In this document: piece after piece, positions 17,181 to 26,265 of the stretch | Numbering within the stretch: the stretch's first letter is position 1 | Layout of the letters: each line of letters starts with the position of its first letter | NCBI GenBank assembly: GCA_945893365.1 | Contig: CAMDED010000008.1 | Coordinates: 1-64,000, forward strand | Origin: Candidatus Sulfopaludibacter sp. SbA3 | GTDB lineage: Bacteria; Acidobacteriota; Terriglobia; Bryobacterales; Bryobacteraceae | DNA length: 64,000 nt | Direction of reading: 5' to 3' | Translations under genes and position numbers: made by a program | Notes under the pieces: model-generated | Told to the model about the DNA's origin: nothing | The model's database searches: none | Seen by the model: only the letters and a program-made list of their open reading frames with translations

Positions 17181-20162
17181 ATGCCGCGCCGATTCCTGCT
17201 GTTGACGTGTCTTTGCGCCTGCGCCCTTGCGCTCACTTATTGTTCAAGAAAGAAAGCGGGGGCGCCCGCCCTTTCGCCCGGCGCGGCGCTGAAGAGTTTC
17301 CATGTGAGCGAAGACTTCAGGATTGAGATCTTCGCCGCCGAGCCCGACGTGGTCGATCCCGTCGAAATGGTGTTCGACGAGAATGGCCGCGCGTACGTGG
17401 CCGAGATGCGCGACTATCCGGACGACCCGCCGCCAGGCAAGCCCGCCCGCTCCCGCATCCGCCTGCTCGAAGACACGAACGGCGACGGCAGGATCGACCG
17501 TTCCACCATCTTCGCCGAGCAGGTGCTCGAAGTCAGCGGGTTGTTCCCGTGGAAAGGCGGTCTCATCGTCACCACCGCGCCCGATATCGTGTACATGCGG
17601 GACACCGATGGCGACGGCAAAGCCGACCTCCGCAAGGTGCTCTACACCGGCTTCCCGAAAGTGAATCCCGAAGGACGCATCACCAATCTCCGCCTTGGAA
17701 TCGACAACTGGATCTACGCGGCCAACAATGGCGCGGACGGACGCATTACGTCGCCCGATCATCCGGAGCGCCCCCCGATCCTCGTGCGGGGCGCGGACTT
17801 CCGCTTCCGCCCGGACACGGGTCAGGCGGAGCCCGCCTCGGGGCCCACGCAGTTCGGCATGAGTATGGACGACTGGGGCAACCGGTTTCTGACTCAGAAC
17901 ACCATTCATATCCGGCACGCCATCGTTCCGTACCAATACCTGCCGCGCGTACCGATGCTTGAGGTGGGCGCGCTCTCGCGCGACATTTCCGACCACGGCA
18001 AGCCCGACGTCCCCGTATTTCCGCTCACCAGGCCGCAGGCCTGGCGCGAACAGCGCACCGCGATCAGGCAGCAGAGATACACGGAGAACCAACTGAATCG
18101 CGTGGAGCTCGTGGGCGGATACTTCACGGCGGCGAGCGGTGGAACCGTCTACACCGGCGACGCGTTTCCCGAGGGATATGCCGGAAACGTTTTCACGGGA
18201 GACGTGAACGGGAATCTGATTCACCGCGATATTCTCACGCCTGACGGTGTGTCATTCTCCGCGCACCGGGCCAAGGACAACATCGAATTCCTCGCCTCCA
18301 CGGATTCCTGGTTTCGGCCCTGCAACTTCGTCAATGCGCCGGACGGCACGCTCTATTTCACGGATATCTACCGCGAGTTCATCGAGACGCCGGAATCGAT
18401 TCCGGAAGCGATCAAGAAGGACATGGACTTCTGGAACGGCGACACCATGGGACGGATTTACCGCATCGTCCCCAACAAGCCTCGCCGCCAGGGCAATTTG
18501 AAGCCGGACCTCGGCAAGGCGTCCACGGAAGAACTGGTGCGACAGTTGGAAAACCCCAACGGGTGGCACCGGCAGACGGCGCAGCGGCTGTTGCTCGAGC
18601 GCAAGGACCGGACCGCTGTCGCGCCTCTCCGCGCGATGGCGTCTGGCAGCGCGAATCCCCTTTCGCGGCTGCATGCCCTGTGGATGCTCGACGGGCTCCA
18701 ATCTCTCGACGCCGGGCTCGTGACGAAGGCGCTTAAGGACGCGGATCCCCGCGTGCGGGAACATGCGTTGCGCCTTGCCGAGGCATTTCCCAATCTGCTC
18801 GACGCCGTGCTTCCACTCGCAAAAGACGCCGGTATCAGGGTGCAATTTCAGTTTGCGTTCACGATAGGCAGCTGGACCGGCAAAGACCCGCGCGTATTGC
18901 CGGCGCTCGCGGATCTGACCGCGCGGCATCCAGACGACGAGATGTTTCACACCGCGATCCTGACCTCGGCCGCGGGATCGGCTTCGGAACTTTATCACCT
19001 GCTGCTTTCGCGGCGCCAGGCGCTTGATCCCAAATTTGCCATCCGTCTTACCGGCCTGATCGGCGCAAAGCACGATATGCGGGAGATGTCGAAGTTCTTC
19101 TCCGCGCCGCTGACCGAGCCCGCGCTAGACGGCCTTTCGCGGGGACTGAAGCTGGCCGGCGTGAACAGTCTCGTGGTTCCGGGCGCGGAAGCCGCGCTGC
19201 TAAAGGTCTTGAGCGGACAACCGGCTCCCGATCTGGAGATCTCCGCATGGGAGACCGCCCGTTACCTCGACTTGCAGCAACTTGTCCGCAAGGCGGCGGC
19301 CGACGCTGCGAACGCGGATCTGGCGCCGAACCGTCGCGTGACCGCAATTCGCGCGCTTCGCGGAGGAAAGTATGCCGAAGTCTCTCCGGCCCTGCGCGGA
19401 GTTCTCGACTCGCACCCCGCGGCGGATATCCAGATTGCTTCCGTCACGGCGCTCGCCGCTTTCGACGACCCCGCCGTTGGATCCATGCTCCTTTCGTACT
19501 GGAAAAGTTTGAGTCCCGAAGCGCGCAATGTAACGATCGATGCGCTGCTAAACCAGAAGAATCGCGTGCCGCTGCTCATCAAAGCGATCGAGGATGGCGG
19601 CGTCGAGCCGGCCGCGCTGAACATGGCGGCGCGCGCGCGTCTGCTTGAGTATCCGGACCGGGCGACGGCGGACAAGGCGCGACATCTGCTCGCGAGCCAA
19701 ACGAGCGATCGGATGAAAGTGGTGGAGAGTCACCGCGACGCGCTGAAGCTTGCGGGCAATGTGGAGCGCGGCAAGAAAGCCTTCGATGAGAACTGCGCGC
19801 GTTGCCACATGCCCCGCAAACAGGGCGGGCGCGTCGGCCCCGATCTTTCCGGCATCAACAACAAGACCAGGGAGGAGTTGCTGACTTCCATGCTCAATCC
19901 AAGCTACGCGATCGAACCGCGGTATACGAATTATCTGATCACGACGACGGACGGACGCATGTTCGACGGCGTGATTGTGAGCGAGACGCCGGGGGCTATC
20001 ACGCTGCGAGGCGGCTCGGAAGAAGGCGACGAGACCGTACTTCGCCGCAACGTGGCCGAGATCCGCGCGTCGACCATATCGCTCATGCCGGAAGATCTGG
20101 AGAAATCGCTGAGCAACCAGGATCTGGCCGACGTGATTTCCTACCTGCGGGGCGGTTTGTAA
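17181..20162 (+). CDS. Membrane-bound dehydrogenase-like/HEAT/cytochrome c protein
   Basis: A 993-residue exported protein (hydrophobic N-terminus, then ALTYCSRKK). Domains in order: a PVC-type membrane-bound dehydrogenase propeller of about 30-430 (FRIEIFAAEPDVVDPVEMVF, YVAEMRDYPDDP, EDTNGDGRIDRS); a HEAT-repeat stretch of about 440-840 (ADPRVREHALRLAEAFPNLL); and a C-terminal cytochrome c domain with ENCARCHMP (CXXCH), GPDLSG and a DGRMFDGVIVSETPGAITL strand domain. This architecture is known from Planctomycetes, Verrucomicrobia and Solibacteres, and is thought to oxidise sugars or alcohols in the periplasm. The substrate is unknown. The lipobox is atypical (Tyr at -1). Confidence 0.82.
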   Translation: MPRRFLLLTCLCACALALTYCSRKKAGAPALSPGAALKSFHVSEDFRIEIFAAEPDVVDPVEMVFDENGRAYVAEMRDYPDDPPPGKPARSRIRLLEDTNGDGRIDRSTIFAEQVLEVSGLFPWKGGLIVTTAPDIVYMRDTDGDGKADLRKVLYTGFPKVNPEGRITNLRLGIDNWIYAANNGADGRITSPDHPERPPILVRGADFRFRPDTGQAEPASGPTQFGMSMDDWGNRFLTQNTIHIRHAIVPYQYLPRVPMLEVGALSRDISDHGKPDVPVFPLTRPQAWREQRTAIRQQRYTENQLNRVELVGGYFTAASGGTVYTGDAFPEGYAGNVFTGDVNGNLIHRDILTPDGVSFSAHRAKDNIEFLASTDSWFRPCNFVNAPDGTLYFTDIYREFIETPESIPEAIKKDMDFWNGDTMGRIYRIVPNKPRRQGNLKPDLGKASTEELVRQLENPNGWHRQTAQRLLLERKDRTAVAPLRAMASGSANPLSRLHALWMLDGLQSLDAGLVTKALKDADPRVREHALRLAEAFPNLLDAVLPLAKDAGIRVQFQFAFTIGSWTGKDPRVLPALADLTARHPDDEMFHTAILTSAAGSASELYHLLLSRRQALDPKFAIRLTGLIGAKHDMREMSKFFSAPLTEPALDGLSRGLKLAGVNSLVVPGAEAALLKVLSGQPAPDLEISAWETARYLDLQQLVRKAAADAANADLAPNRRVTAIRALRGGKYAEVSPALRGVLDSHPAADIQIASVTALAAFDDPAVGSMLLSYWKSLSPEARNVTIDALLNQKNRVPLLIKAIEDGGVEPAALNMAARARLLEYPDRATADKARHLLASQTSDRMKVVESHRDALKLAGNVERGKKAFDENCARCHMPRKQGGRVGPDLSGINNKTREELLTSMLNPSYAIEPRYTNYLITTTDGRMFDGVIVSETPGAITLRGGSEEGDETVLRRNVAEIRASTISLMPEDLEKSLSNQDLADVISYLRGGL

Positions 20163-20164
20163 GC

Positions 20165-20266
20165 GCGCTATTCGTGGCGCAGAGCCACCACCTGATCGAG
20201 CCTCGCGGCTTTGCCAGCCGGCCAGGGAGACTCGGAAAAACCACGCGCGTCATCACCGAGATCGCG
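20165..20266 (-). pseudogene. Decayed copy of the FtsX/MacB permease 3' end
   Basis: Bases 20165-20225 match 21642-21702, the stop-proximal end of the permease gene, in the same orientation, and 20226-20266 match about 21776-21815. About 74 bases present in the intact gene are missing between the two blocks. The remnant still encodes PAGKAARLDQVVALRHE before the stop. It starts three bases after the stop codon of the 993-residue protein. Together with the intact copy it flanks the VGIGTTNP-repeat gene as a direct repeat. Confidence 0.85.
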
Positions 20267-20384
20267 TCGTTTCGATCTACCCTGGCGATCAGCTTGAGTA
20301 AGCGTCAGACCGGGCCAGCCGCCTCGAGGGCCCATGGCCTTCGTCAGGCCTTGCAAGGGTGCGTTGAGGTGTAATGGCTTGAGA

Positions 20385-21318
20385 TCATTCTCTTTCGATG
20401 GTCTCCAACACCGCCATTCTCCGGGCGAGTTCGCGATTTTGCCGCTCGATTTGATCGAATCGATCGCGAACCTCCTGGTTCTGGCGTTCCAGCCGGGCGC
20501 TTCGATCCTCGGCCGCAATCATATGCAGCGTGAGCTCCTCGATCTTGGCGAGAAGTTTCACCTGCATCTCACCCAAGCTAACGCCCTTCTGCTGGACTTC
20601 CGTTTCGGTCGGAATCTCCGGCAGATGATGATGCTCTTTAATGAGCGACGCGACTTCCGTCAAGGAACGGAGGCGATGGCTTGGGCGGAACACATAGTCG
20701 GCCCACCCGGTGTTTTGTGGCAATCACCTCCCTCGTGCCGATCGTTCCATTGACGGATAGCTTGTGCTGTGGCGCCGTCGTGCCGATACCGACGTTGCCG
20801 CCGCTGTCGGTTTGCAGGCTTAGTACGCCACCGTTGACATGGAGGGGCAACCAAGCTGATACCGCCCCACCAGCGGTCCTCGTCGCGGTGCTAACGTACC
20901 CAGTTCCGTTAAATACCATCTCTACTCCGGACCCGGAAGTCGGTGTGCCGAATTGTCCCGTCGTGCGAATCACTCCGCTGGCTTCGAGCAGGGCCCCCGG
21001 AGTCGCTGTCCAGATGCCCACGTTGCCGGACGCCCCATCGATTCGCATCCTCTCTATTGGGCTCGCCAGCGTTCCAGAACCGAAGATCATGGCCGCACTG
21101 CCCACGTTCCCACTGACAATACTCAGGGTCTGGTTCTGCGAAGAATAAAGGGTTCCTTGACCGACCTGAGAACCACCGAGGAGGAGGTTTCCGGCCACTT
21201 CAAGCGCAGCCTGAGGGTTAGTGGTTCCGATGCCGACCTTAACACCCGATGGTGCGGAAATCGTGCCAGCTCCGTATTGCCAACTCGCCTGGCCCCAGAG
21301 TGAACCAGGTAGATTCAT
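20385..21318 (-). pseudogene. Frameshifted VGIGTTNP-repeat surface protein
   Basis: The first frame (to about 20720) has a signal-like start (MNLPGSLWGQASWQYG), repeats of VGIGTTNPQAALEVAG and VGIGTTAPQHKLSVNG, and the strand SASGVIRT-type elements of tail-fibre-like secreted proteins. The second frame begins at about 20720 with TGWADYVFRPSHRLRSLTEV, LPEIPTETEVQQKGVSLGEM and a C-terminal coiled coil (about 45 residues). In intact relatives these are one protein. Removing one A from the AAAA run near 20720 restores IATNTGWADYVF. It is either a recent pseudogene or an assembly error. An upstream in-frame TTG at 21348 is possible. Confidence 0.75.
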
Positions 21319-21641
21319 TGCGCAAATCGCGGTAACGGCAAAAGGCAAGCAAGCGAATGCGGCGAAGGAGCCTAGAGCGTACGTAGTCTGCGCCGCAAAG
21401 CAATGGTCTCAACGTGTCTCCGGTCCTCTTTATTTGCCCAGAAATCCCAGCTTTCTGAGTTCCTGAATTGTACATCGAATCGCCCTTTCTGAGCTTTTGG
21501 TCTGCTGCCCCGGAACTCCTCTCCTCAGTGGTGGGCTGTGGGGTGGGCCGCTCGTTCACAGACTTCTCACCTTCGCGTTACCTCACAGGACCGAGGGCGC
21601 GCGCAAGCGGATTGCACGTGCCTCGGCAAGTAAGCCGTAGT
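21319..21641 (+). other. Gap upstream of the frameshifted surface protein
   Basis: About 320 bases between the surface-protein start and the permease end. No supported gene was found; short frames on both strands look random. Bases 21605-21641 have weak similarity to the end of the 993-residue gene (a GTAAGC before GCGCTATTCG), perhaps a decayed junction copy. Confidence 0.35.
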
Positions 21642-21644
21642 GCG

Positions 21645-22880
21645 CTATTCGTGCCGTAACGCCACCACCGGATCGAGCCTCGCGGCTTTGCCCGCCGGCC
21701 AGATGCCGAAGAATAGCCCCACTCCCACGGATACCACCACTCCCATCACGGCCGCCCAAAGCGGCACGGCCGTCGGGAGGCTCGGAAACACAACGCGCGT
21801 GATCACCGAGATCGCCCAGCCCATGCCCATTCCCAGGAAGCCTCCAAGCGCGGTGAGCACCACGGCTTCGGTCAGGAACTGCAGGACGATGTCGCTGCGC
21901 CGCGCTCCGATCGCCTTGCGGATGCCGATCTCACGGGTCCTTTCGGTAACGGACACGAGCATGATGTTCATGACGCCGATGCCCCCCACCAGCAGGCCGA
22001 TGGAACTGAGCACCACCATCACGATTGCGACCATCGCCGTCACTTGATGAAAGTGCTCGATCATCTGTTCCGAAGACGAGAGCCAGAAATTGTCAGGCTT
22101 GCCGTTCGGCACGCGGCGCTCGATCCGCAGCACGGCGCGAACTTCATCCTGCGCGGGTACGATCAGCCCGGCCCTTGCCGTCACGATCAGCATATGCTCT
22201 CTCGCGTTCGGAAACATCTTGCGCATCGTGAAGTATGGCAGCAGGACGCGCAGATCCTCCGACCCGGGTACGGACGCGGCGGGACGCTCCATCACGCCGA
22301 TGATCTCCACCTGATGGCCGTTCACCTCGATCAGCTTTCCGATGGGGTCGAGTTGAGGGAACCACGCTTTCTGAATGTCTTCACCGATCACCGTGACCGG
22401 CAGCCGGTGCTGGTTGTCGACCTCGCCAATGAACCTGCCCGCCTTCATCACAGTTCCCGCGGCGGCGTAGGTTTCCTCTACGCCGCCCATCTGGATGCGG
22501 AACAGGTCATTGCCTTTGTAGCGCGCCCTGTTGATGCCGCCCCAATCCGGCCAAAGGAACGGACTGACGTAGGCAACCGACGGACAGCGCTCGGCAATAG
22601 CCCGGGCGTTGCCGATGGTAAGCGGCTTGCGCCGCCGCTCCTCGGGCGTGGTATGGTTCGCGAAATCTCCGTTGAACTTCAGGACCACGATCGTGTTCGG
22701 CCCGAAATTCCGCACAAAGCTCGTGATGGCGTCATCGAGGCCCGTAATGATCGATCCAACCCCAATCACCGTCCCGGTCCCGATAATGACTCCGAGCACC
22801 GTCAGGAACGAACGCAGCTTGTGCTCGCGGATTGTGGCGAGCGCGAGGCGGACGCCGGCAATGATCGCCGTCAGACGCAT
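21645..22880 (-). CDS. MacB/FtsX-type ABC transporter permease
   Basis: A 411-residue permease: one N-terminal membrane helix (LRSFLTVLGVIIGTGTVIGV), a periplasmic MacB_PCD domain of about 45-260 and a C-terminal FtsX domain with three helices (LLVGGIGVMNIMLVSVTERT, EIGIRKAIGARRSDIVLQFL). The C-terminus PAGKAARLDPVVALRHE is typical. MacB-type systems are mechanotransmitters exporting lipoproteins, peptides or macrolides, and need a separate or fused ATPase, which is absent here. The start codon directly follows the stop of the upstream permease. Its last 170 bases are duplicated at 20165-20266. Confidence 0.88.
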   Translation of the reverse strand: MRLTAIIAGVRLALATIREHKLRSFLTVLGVIIGTGTVIGVGSIITGLDDAITSFVRNFGPNTIVVLKFNGDFANHTTPEERRRKPLTIGNARAIAERCPSVAYVSPFLWPDWGGINRARYKGNDLFRIQMGGVEETYAAAGTVMKAGRFIGEVDNQHRLPVTVIGEDIQKAWFPQLDPIGKLIEVNGHQVEIIGVMERPAASVPGSEDLRVLLPYFTMRKMFPNAREHMLIVTARAGLIVPAQDEVRAVLRIERRVPNGKPDNFWLSSSEQMIEHFHQVTAMVAIVMVVLSSIGLLVGGIGVMNIMLVSVTERTREIGIRKAIGARRSDIVLQFLTEAVVLTALGGFLGMGMGWAISVITRVVFPSLPTAVPLWAAVMGVVVSVGVGLFFGIWPAGKAARLDPVVALRHE

Positions 22881-24122
22881 TTACTCAGCCCTCAACGCCA
22901 CGATGGGATCGAGTTTGGCGGCCCGCTGGGCGGGGTAAATGCCGAAGAAGAGCCCAACCACGGCCGAGAGTGTGACTCCTACAAATACCGCGGATGCGGG
23001 AAGCGCCATCGGTACCGGAGTCGTCGCGCGCACGACTACGGCGATGCCCCACGCGAGCAGTACGCCAAGCAAGCCGCCCGTGCTGGCCATAAGAGAGGAT
23101 TCGACTAGAAACTGCTGCAGGATATCCGCGCGGCGGGCCCCGACCGACTTGCGGATTCCAATCTCATGCGTCCGCTCGGTCACGACTGCCAGCATGATAT
23201 TCATGATCACGACGCCGCCCACAACCATGAATACCGAGACCACGGCAACCGCCGTCGCGGCGATCGCCGACGTCATTTTTTCCCAGGTCTCGACCACCGA
23301 ATCCGCCGTGAAAATCCCGAAGTTATCATCCTGGTTAGGCGGCACATGGCGGTAGGCGCGCAGCAGCATCCGGATCTCGTCCTGCGCCTGCTTCAACTGC
23401 GAATGGCCTACGGCGAGCGCGCGGTAAGAAATCCCTCGCCGCGAGCCGTAAATCTTGAAGAACGTCTCGATCGGGATCACCACGAAGTTGTCGAGCGACT
23501 CTCCAAACACCGACCCTTTCGCTTTCGCGACGCCGACGATCTCAAACCGCCGCCCCTGAATGTCGAGCATCTTACCGATCGGATCCACATTCGGGTACAG
23601 CTTCGTCTTGATGTCGTTTCCGATGAACGCGACGTACATTCGGCGCTGGTCCTCCATGTCGACGATGAAGCGTCCGGCGACCGCCTCGAGACCCGCGATC
23701 ACACCCATGTTGGGACTCGCGCCCTGGATCCTAACCCGCTCGATTCGTTCCCCGCCGAACTGGACCGGCGCCCCCCAGTTCGACTCCATGCCGATCTCCC
23801 GGCTGAGACCGGCCTTGGCCTTCACAAACTGGAACTCCTCCTGGTTCATCTCCGGATTCCGCCGCTGCATCTCCAGCCATTTCTTCGGATCCCATTGGCC
23901 GATCATGACCATGCGCCGGATCTGGAAACTGTCGGCTCCAAGATCGTCCGTAATGTGCTCGGCGATATAGCGGTTCATGCCCTCGATCACCGACATTACG
24001 GCGATCAGCGTCGTCGTGGCAAGAATGATCCCGAGCAGCGTAAGGAAGCTCCGCAGCTTGCTGCCGCGTATCGACCCCGCCGCCACGGAGACCGCTTCCA
24101 GGAATGACGCGTTCGCCCTCAC
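22881..24122 (-). CDS. MacB/FtsX-type ABC transporter permease (second)
   Basis: A paralogue of the next gene with the same layout: helix LRSFLTLLGIILATTTLIAV, a MacB_PCD periplasmic domain, and an FtsX domain with VVIMNIMLAVVTERTHEIGI, RKSVGARRADILQQF and the end PAQRAAKLDPIVALRAE. The GTG at 24122 (VRANASFLEAVSVAAGS) is chosen; the ATG at 24209 lies against the divergent glyoxalase start and adds an implausible tail. The two probably form a heterodimer. The acidobacterial habit of keeping duplicated orphan permeases away from their ATPase fits. Confidence 0.85.
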   Translation of the reverse strand: MRANASFLEAVSVAAGSIRGSKLRSFLTLLGIILATTTLIAVMSVIEGMNRYIAEHITDDLGADSFQIRRMVMIGQWDPKKWLEMQRRNPEMNQEEFQFVKAKAGLSREIGMESNWGAPVQFGGERIERVRIQGASPNMGVIAGLEAVAGRFIVDMEDQRRMYVAFIGNDIKTKLYPNVDPIGKMLDIQGRRFEIVGVAKAKGSVFGESLDNFVVIPIETFFKIYGSRRGISYRALAVGHSQLKQAQDEIRMLLRAYRHVPPNQDDNFGIFTADSVVETWEKMTSAIAATAVAVVSVFMVVGGVVIMNIMLAVVTERTHEIGIRKSVGARRADILQQFLVESSLMASTGGLLGVLLAWGIAVVVRATTPVPMALPASAVFVGVTLSAVVGLFFGIYPAQRAAKLDPIVALRAE

Positions 24123-24211
24123 TCCAAGCAAAGACGCGCCGGGAGCGGGATTTGTTCCGCTAAATCTACCGTCGCCGGGTTGACGCCGGGTGGGCGCTGT
24201 ACAATGCAAAC

Positions 24212-25132
24212 ATGATGAAGCTATTTCTGGCCGCTGTGCTGGCGTTTCCGCTCGCGAGCGCGCAGGACGTGAAGCGTCCCCCCATTACGGGCATCGCGCA
24301 CATGGCGTTGTTCGCCGCGGACGTCGAGAGGTCGCGCGCCTTTTACAAGGACTTCCTCGGATACGGCGAGCCGTTCGATCTCAAGAACCCCGACGGCAGC
24401 CTGTCTCTCACTTTCATTAAGATCAACGAACGCCAGTACGTCGAAGTGTTCCCGAAAGAAGCGGGTACGGACCGGTTGAATCACATCTCGATCGAAACGC
24501 CCGACGCCGAGGCCCTGCGCCTTTACCTGGCGTCGAAAGGCGTCGCTGTGCCGGCGAAGGCGAATAAGAACCGGATCGGCAACCTGAGCTTCAACGTGAA
24601 GGACCCGGACGGACATACGCTCGAGATTACGCAGTACACGCCGGACGGCGCATCGGCGCGCGAGAAAGGGAAATTCATTGGGCACAATCGAATCTCGGAC
24701 CGCATGGCGCATTTCGGCATCCTTGTCGGAGCCCTCGCGCCGGCGATGCAGTTCTATGGCGGAATCCTCGGATTTCAGGAGACATGGCGCGGTAGCCGGG
24801 ATCCGCAACAGCTCAACTGGGTCAACATGAAAGTTCCGGAGGGGGATGACTACATCGAGTTCATGCTCTACACCGAACTCCCGGAGCCCACGAAGCGAGG
24901 CACGCAGCACCACATCTGTTTGTTCGTACCCGACATGGACAAAGCCGTGGCGATTTTGGAGACGCGTCCGGCGCGGCAGGCATATGCGCGGCCCATGGAA
25001 ATTCGAACCGGTACCAACCGCAAGCGGCAAATGAATCTGTTCGATCCGGACGGCACGCGCGTGGAACTGATGGAGCCTCACACCGTCGACGGAAAGCCGA
25101 CGCCCTCCTCGACCGCTCCGCCGCCGAGATAG
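24212..25132 (+). CDS. Secreted double-domain VOC/glyoxalase-fold protein
   Basis: A 306-residue protein with a signal peptide (to about residue 18, ASAQ) and two vicinal-oxygen-chelate domains. The first has ITGIAHMALFAADVERSRAF and DPDGHTLEITQYTPDG; the second has RMAHFGILVGALAPAMQFYG and DPDGTRVELMEPHTVDG. His and Glu residues at the positions expected for metal binding occur in both (IAHMAL/LEITQ and MAHFGIL/VELMEP). The family includes glyoxalase I and extradiol dioxygenases; the periplasmic substrate is unknown. It is divergent from the permease pair. Confidence 0.85.
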   Translation: MMKLFLAAVLAFPLASAQDVKRPPITGIAHMALFAADVERSRAFYKDFLGYGEPFDLKNPDGSLSLTFIKINERQYVEVFPKEAGTDRLNHISIETPDAEALRLYLASKGVAVPAKANKNRIGNLSFNVKDPDGHTLEITQYTPDGASAREKGKFIGHNRISDRMAHFGILVGALAPAMQFYGGILGFQETWRGSRDPQQLNWVNMKVPEGDDYIEFMLYTELPEPTKRGTQHHICLFVPDMDKAVAILETRPARQAYARPMEIRTGTNRKRQMNLFDPDGTRVELMEPHTVDGKPTPSSTAPPPR

Positions 25133-25142
25133 GCGCTAAGGA

Positions 25143-26255
25143 CTACGCCCTTCGCTCGTACAAGTGGACGCACGTCTCGTGACGGCTCGCGCCGCCATCG
25201 TTCACCGCGAACCGCTTCGGCTTCCGGTTGGACGTTGTAAGGGGCGCGCTCCACATCGTCGCACTTGCATACGCGCCGTCCTTCCTCAGGGCGTAAAAAC
25301 TGATGTCGAACTGCGCAATCCGCGCCTTGTCGTCGCCGTAGTTCCGCGAAATGCGCTTCAGGGCGTCGAGGCACGCTTCCTTGGGCGGCATTCCGTGCCG
25401 CATATTCTCGACGATCGTATGGGCGCCGGCGATGCGGATGTTTTCCTCACCCCTGCCCGTCGAGCCCGCCGCTCCGACGTCAGGATCGACGAAGACGCCA
25501 GCCCCGATGATCGGAGAGTCGCCCACGCGTCCGGCAATCTTCCAGGCGAGGCCGCTGGTCGTGGTCACGCCGGAAATCTCGCCCCTGGCGTTCAGCGCCA
25601 GACAGTTGATCGTTCCCGTGGTGGGATGCACCGCCTGTTCCCACGCCCAGGCCAGCGTCTCGTCATCGGCGTCCGGAAACAACTTCTTCAGACTGGCCTT
25701 CGCCTTCGGAGGCGCATCGAGCCCGTCCGACCAGTTGCTGTGTCCCTTTGGATCTTTCACCGCGCGCTTCCAGGTCAGCCAGGCGAGACGCGCTTTGTCC
25801 GTGAGCAGGTTCTCTTCGCGAAATCCCATGGCTTTCGCGAAGCGAAGGGCGCCCTCGCCGACAAGCATGACGTGGTCCGTCTCCTCCATCACCAGCTTCG
25901 CCACCTTCGCCGGCGTCTTGATCCCGCGAATCGACGCCACCGAGCCCGCGCGCCTGGTGGGACCGTGCATCACGCTCGCGTCCAGTTCCACCACTCCATC
26001 TTCGTTCGGCAAGCCGCCGTAGCCGACCGAAGTATCGTTCGGATCCTCTTCGACGATCGTGACGCCGGCGACCACGGCATCGAGCGTATCGCCGCCGGCT
26101 TTGAGAATCTCCATCGCCTTTGCGCACGCCACAAGCCCGTTATCGCTGGCGATGACGATGTTCCTGGGGGCCGCCGGGCTTTGCGCGGCGAGGGCGGGCG
26201 CGGCGACGGCGGGCAACACCGCCGAACCCAGCATCCAGCTTCGTCTGCTGATCAT
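25143..26255 (-). CDS. N4-(beta-N-acetylglucosaminyl)-L-asparaginase
   Basis: A 370-residue Ntn-hydrolase of the aspartylglucosaminidase / type 2 asparaginase family, with a Tat-like signal (MISRRSWMLGSAVLPAVAAP). The autocleavage and nucleophile region is HPTTGTINCLALNARGE, where the second Thr of the TTGTIN motif becomes the N-terminal nucleophile. GGLPNEDGVVELDASVM and STGRGEENIRIAGAHTIVE are family-specific. It would cleave the GlcNAc-Asn bond of glycopeptides outside the cytoplasm. The start at 26255 is preferred over an upstream frame opening at 26300. It is last in a likely operon with two haem proteins. Confidence 0.9.
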   Translation of the reverse strand: MISRRSWMLGSAVLPAVAAPALAAQSPAAPRNIVIASDNGLVACAKAMEILKAGGDTLDAVVAGVTIVEEDPNDTSVGYGGLPNEDGVVELDASVMHGPTRRAGSVASIRGIKTPAKVAKLVMEETDHVMLVGEGALRFAKAMGFREENLLTDKARLAWLTWKRAVKDPKGHSNWSDGLDAPPKAKASLKKLFPDADDETLAWAWEQAVHPTTGTINCLALNARGEISGVTTTSGLAWKIAGRVGDSPIIGAGVFVDPDVGAAGSTGRGEENIRIAGAHTIVENMRHGMPPKEACLDALKRISRNYGDDKARIAQFDISFYALRKDGAYASATMWSAPLTTSNRKPKRFAVNDGGASRHETCVHLYERRA

Positions 26256-26265
26256 GCCTTTCCGT

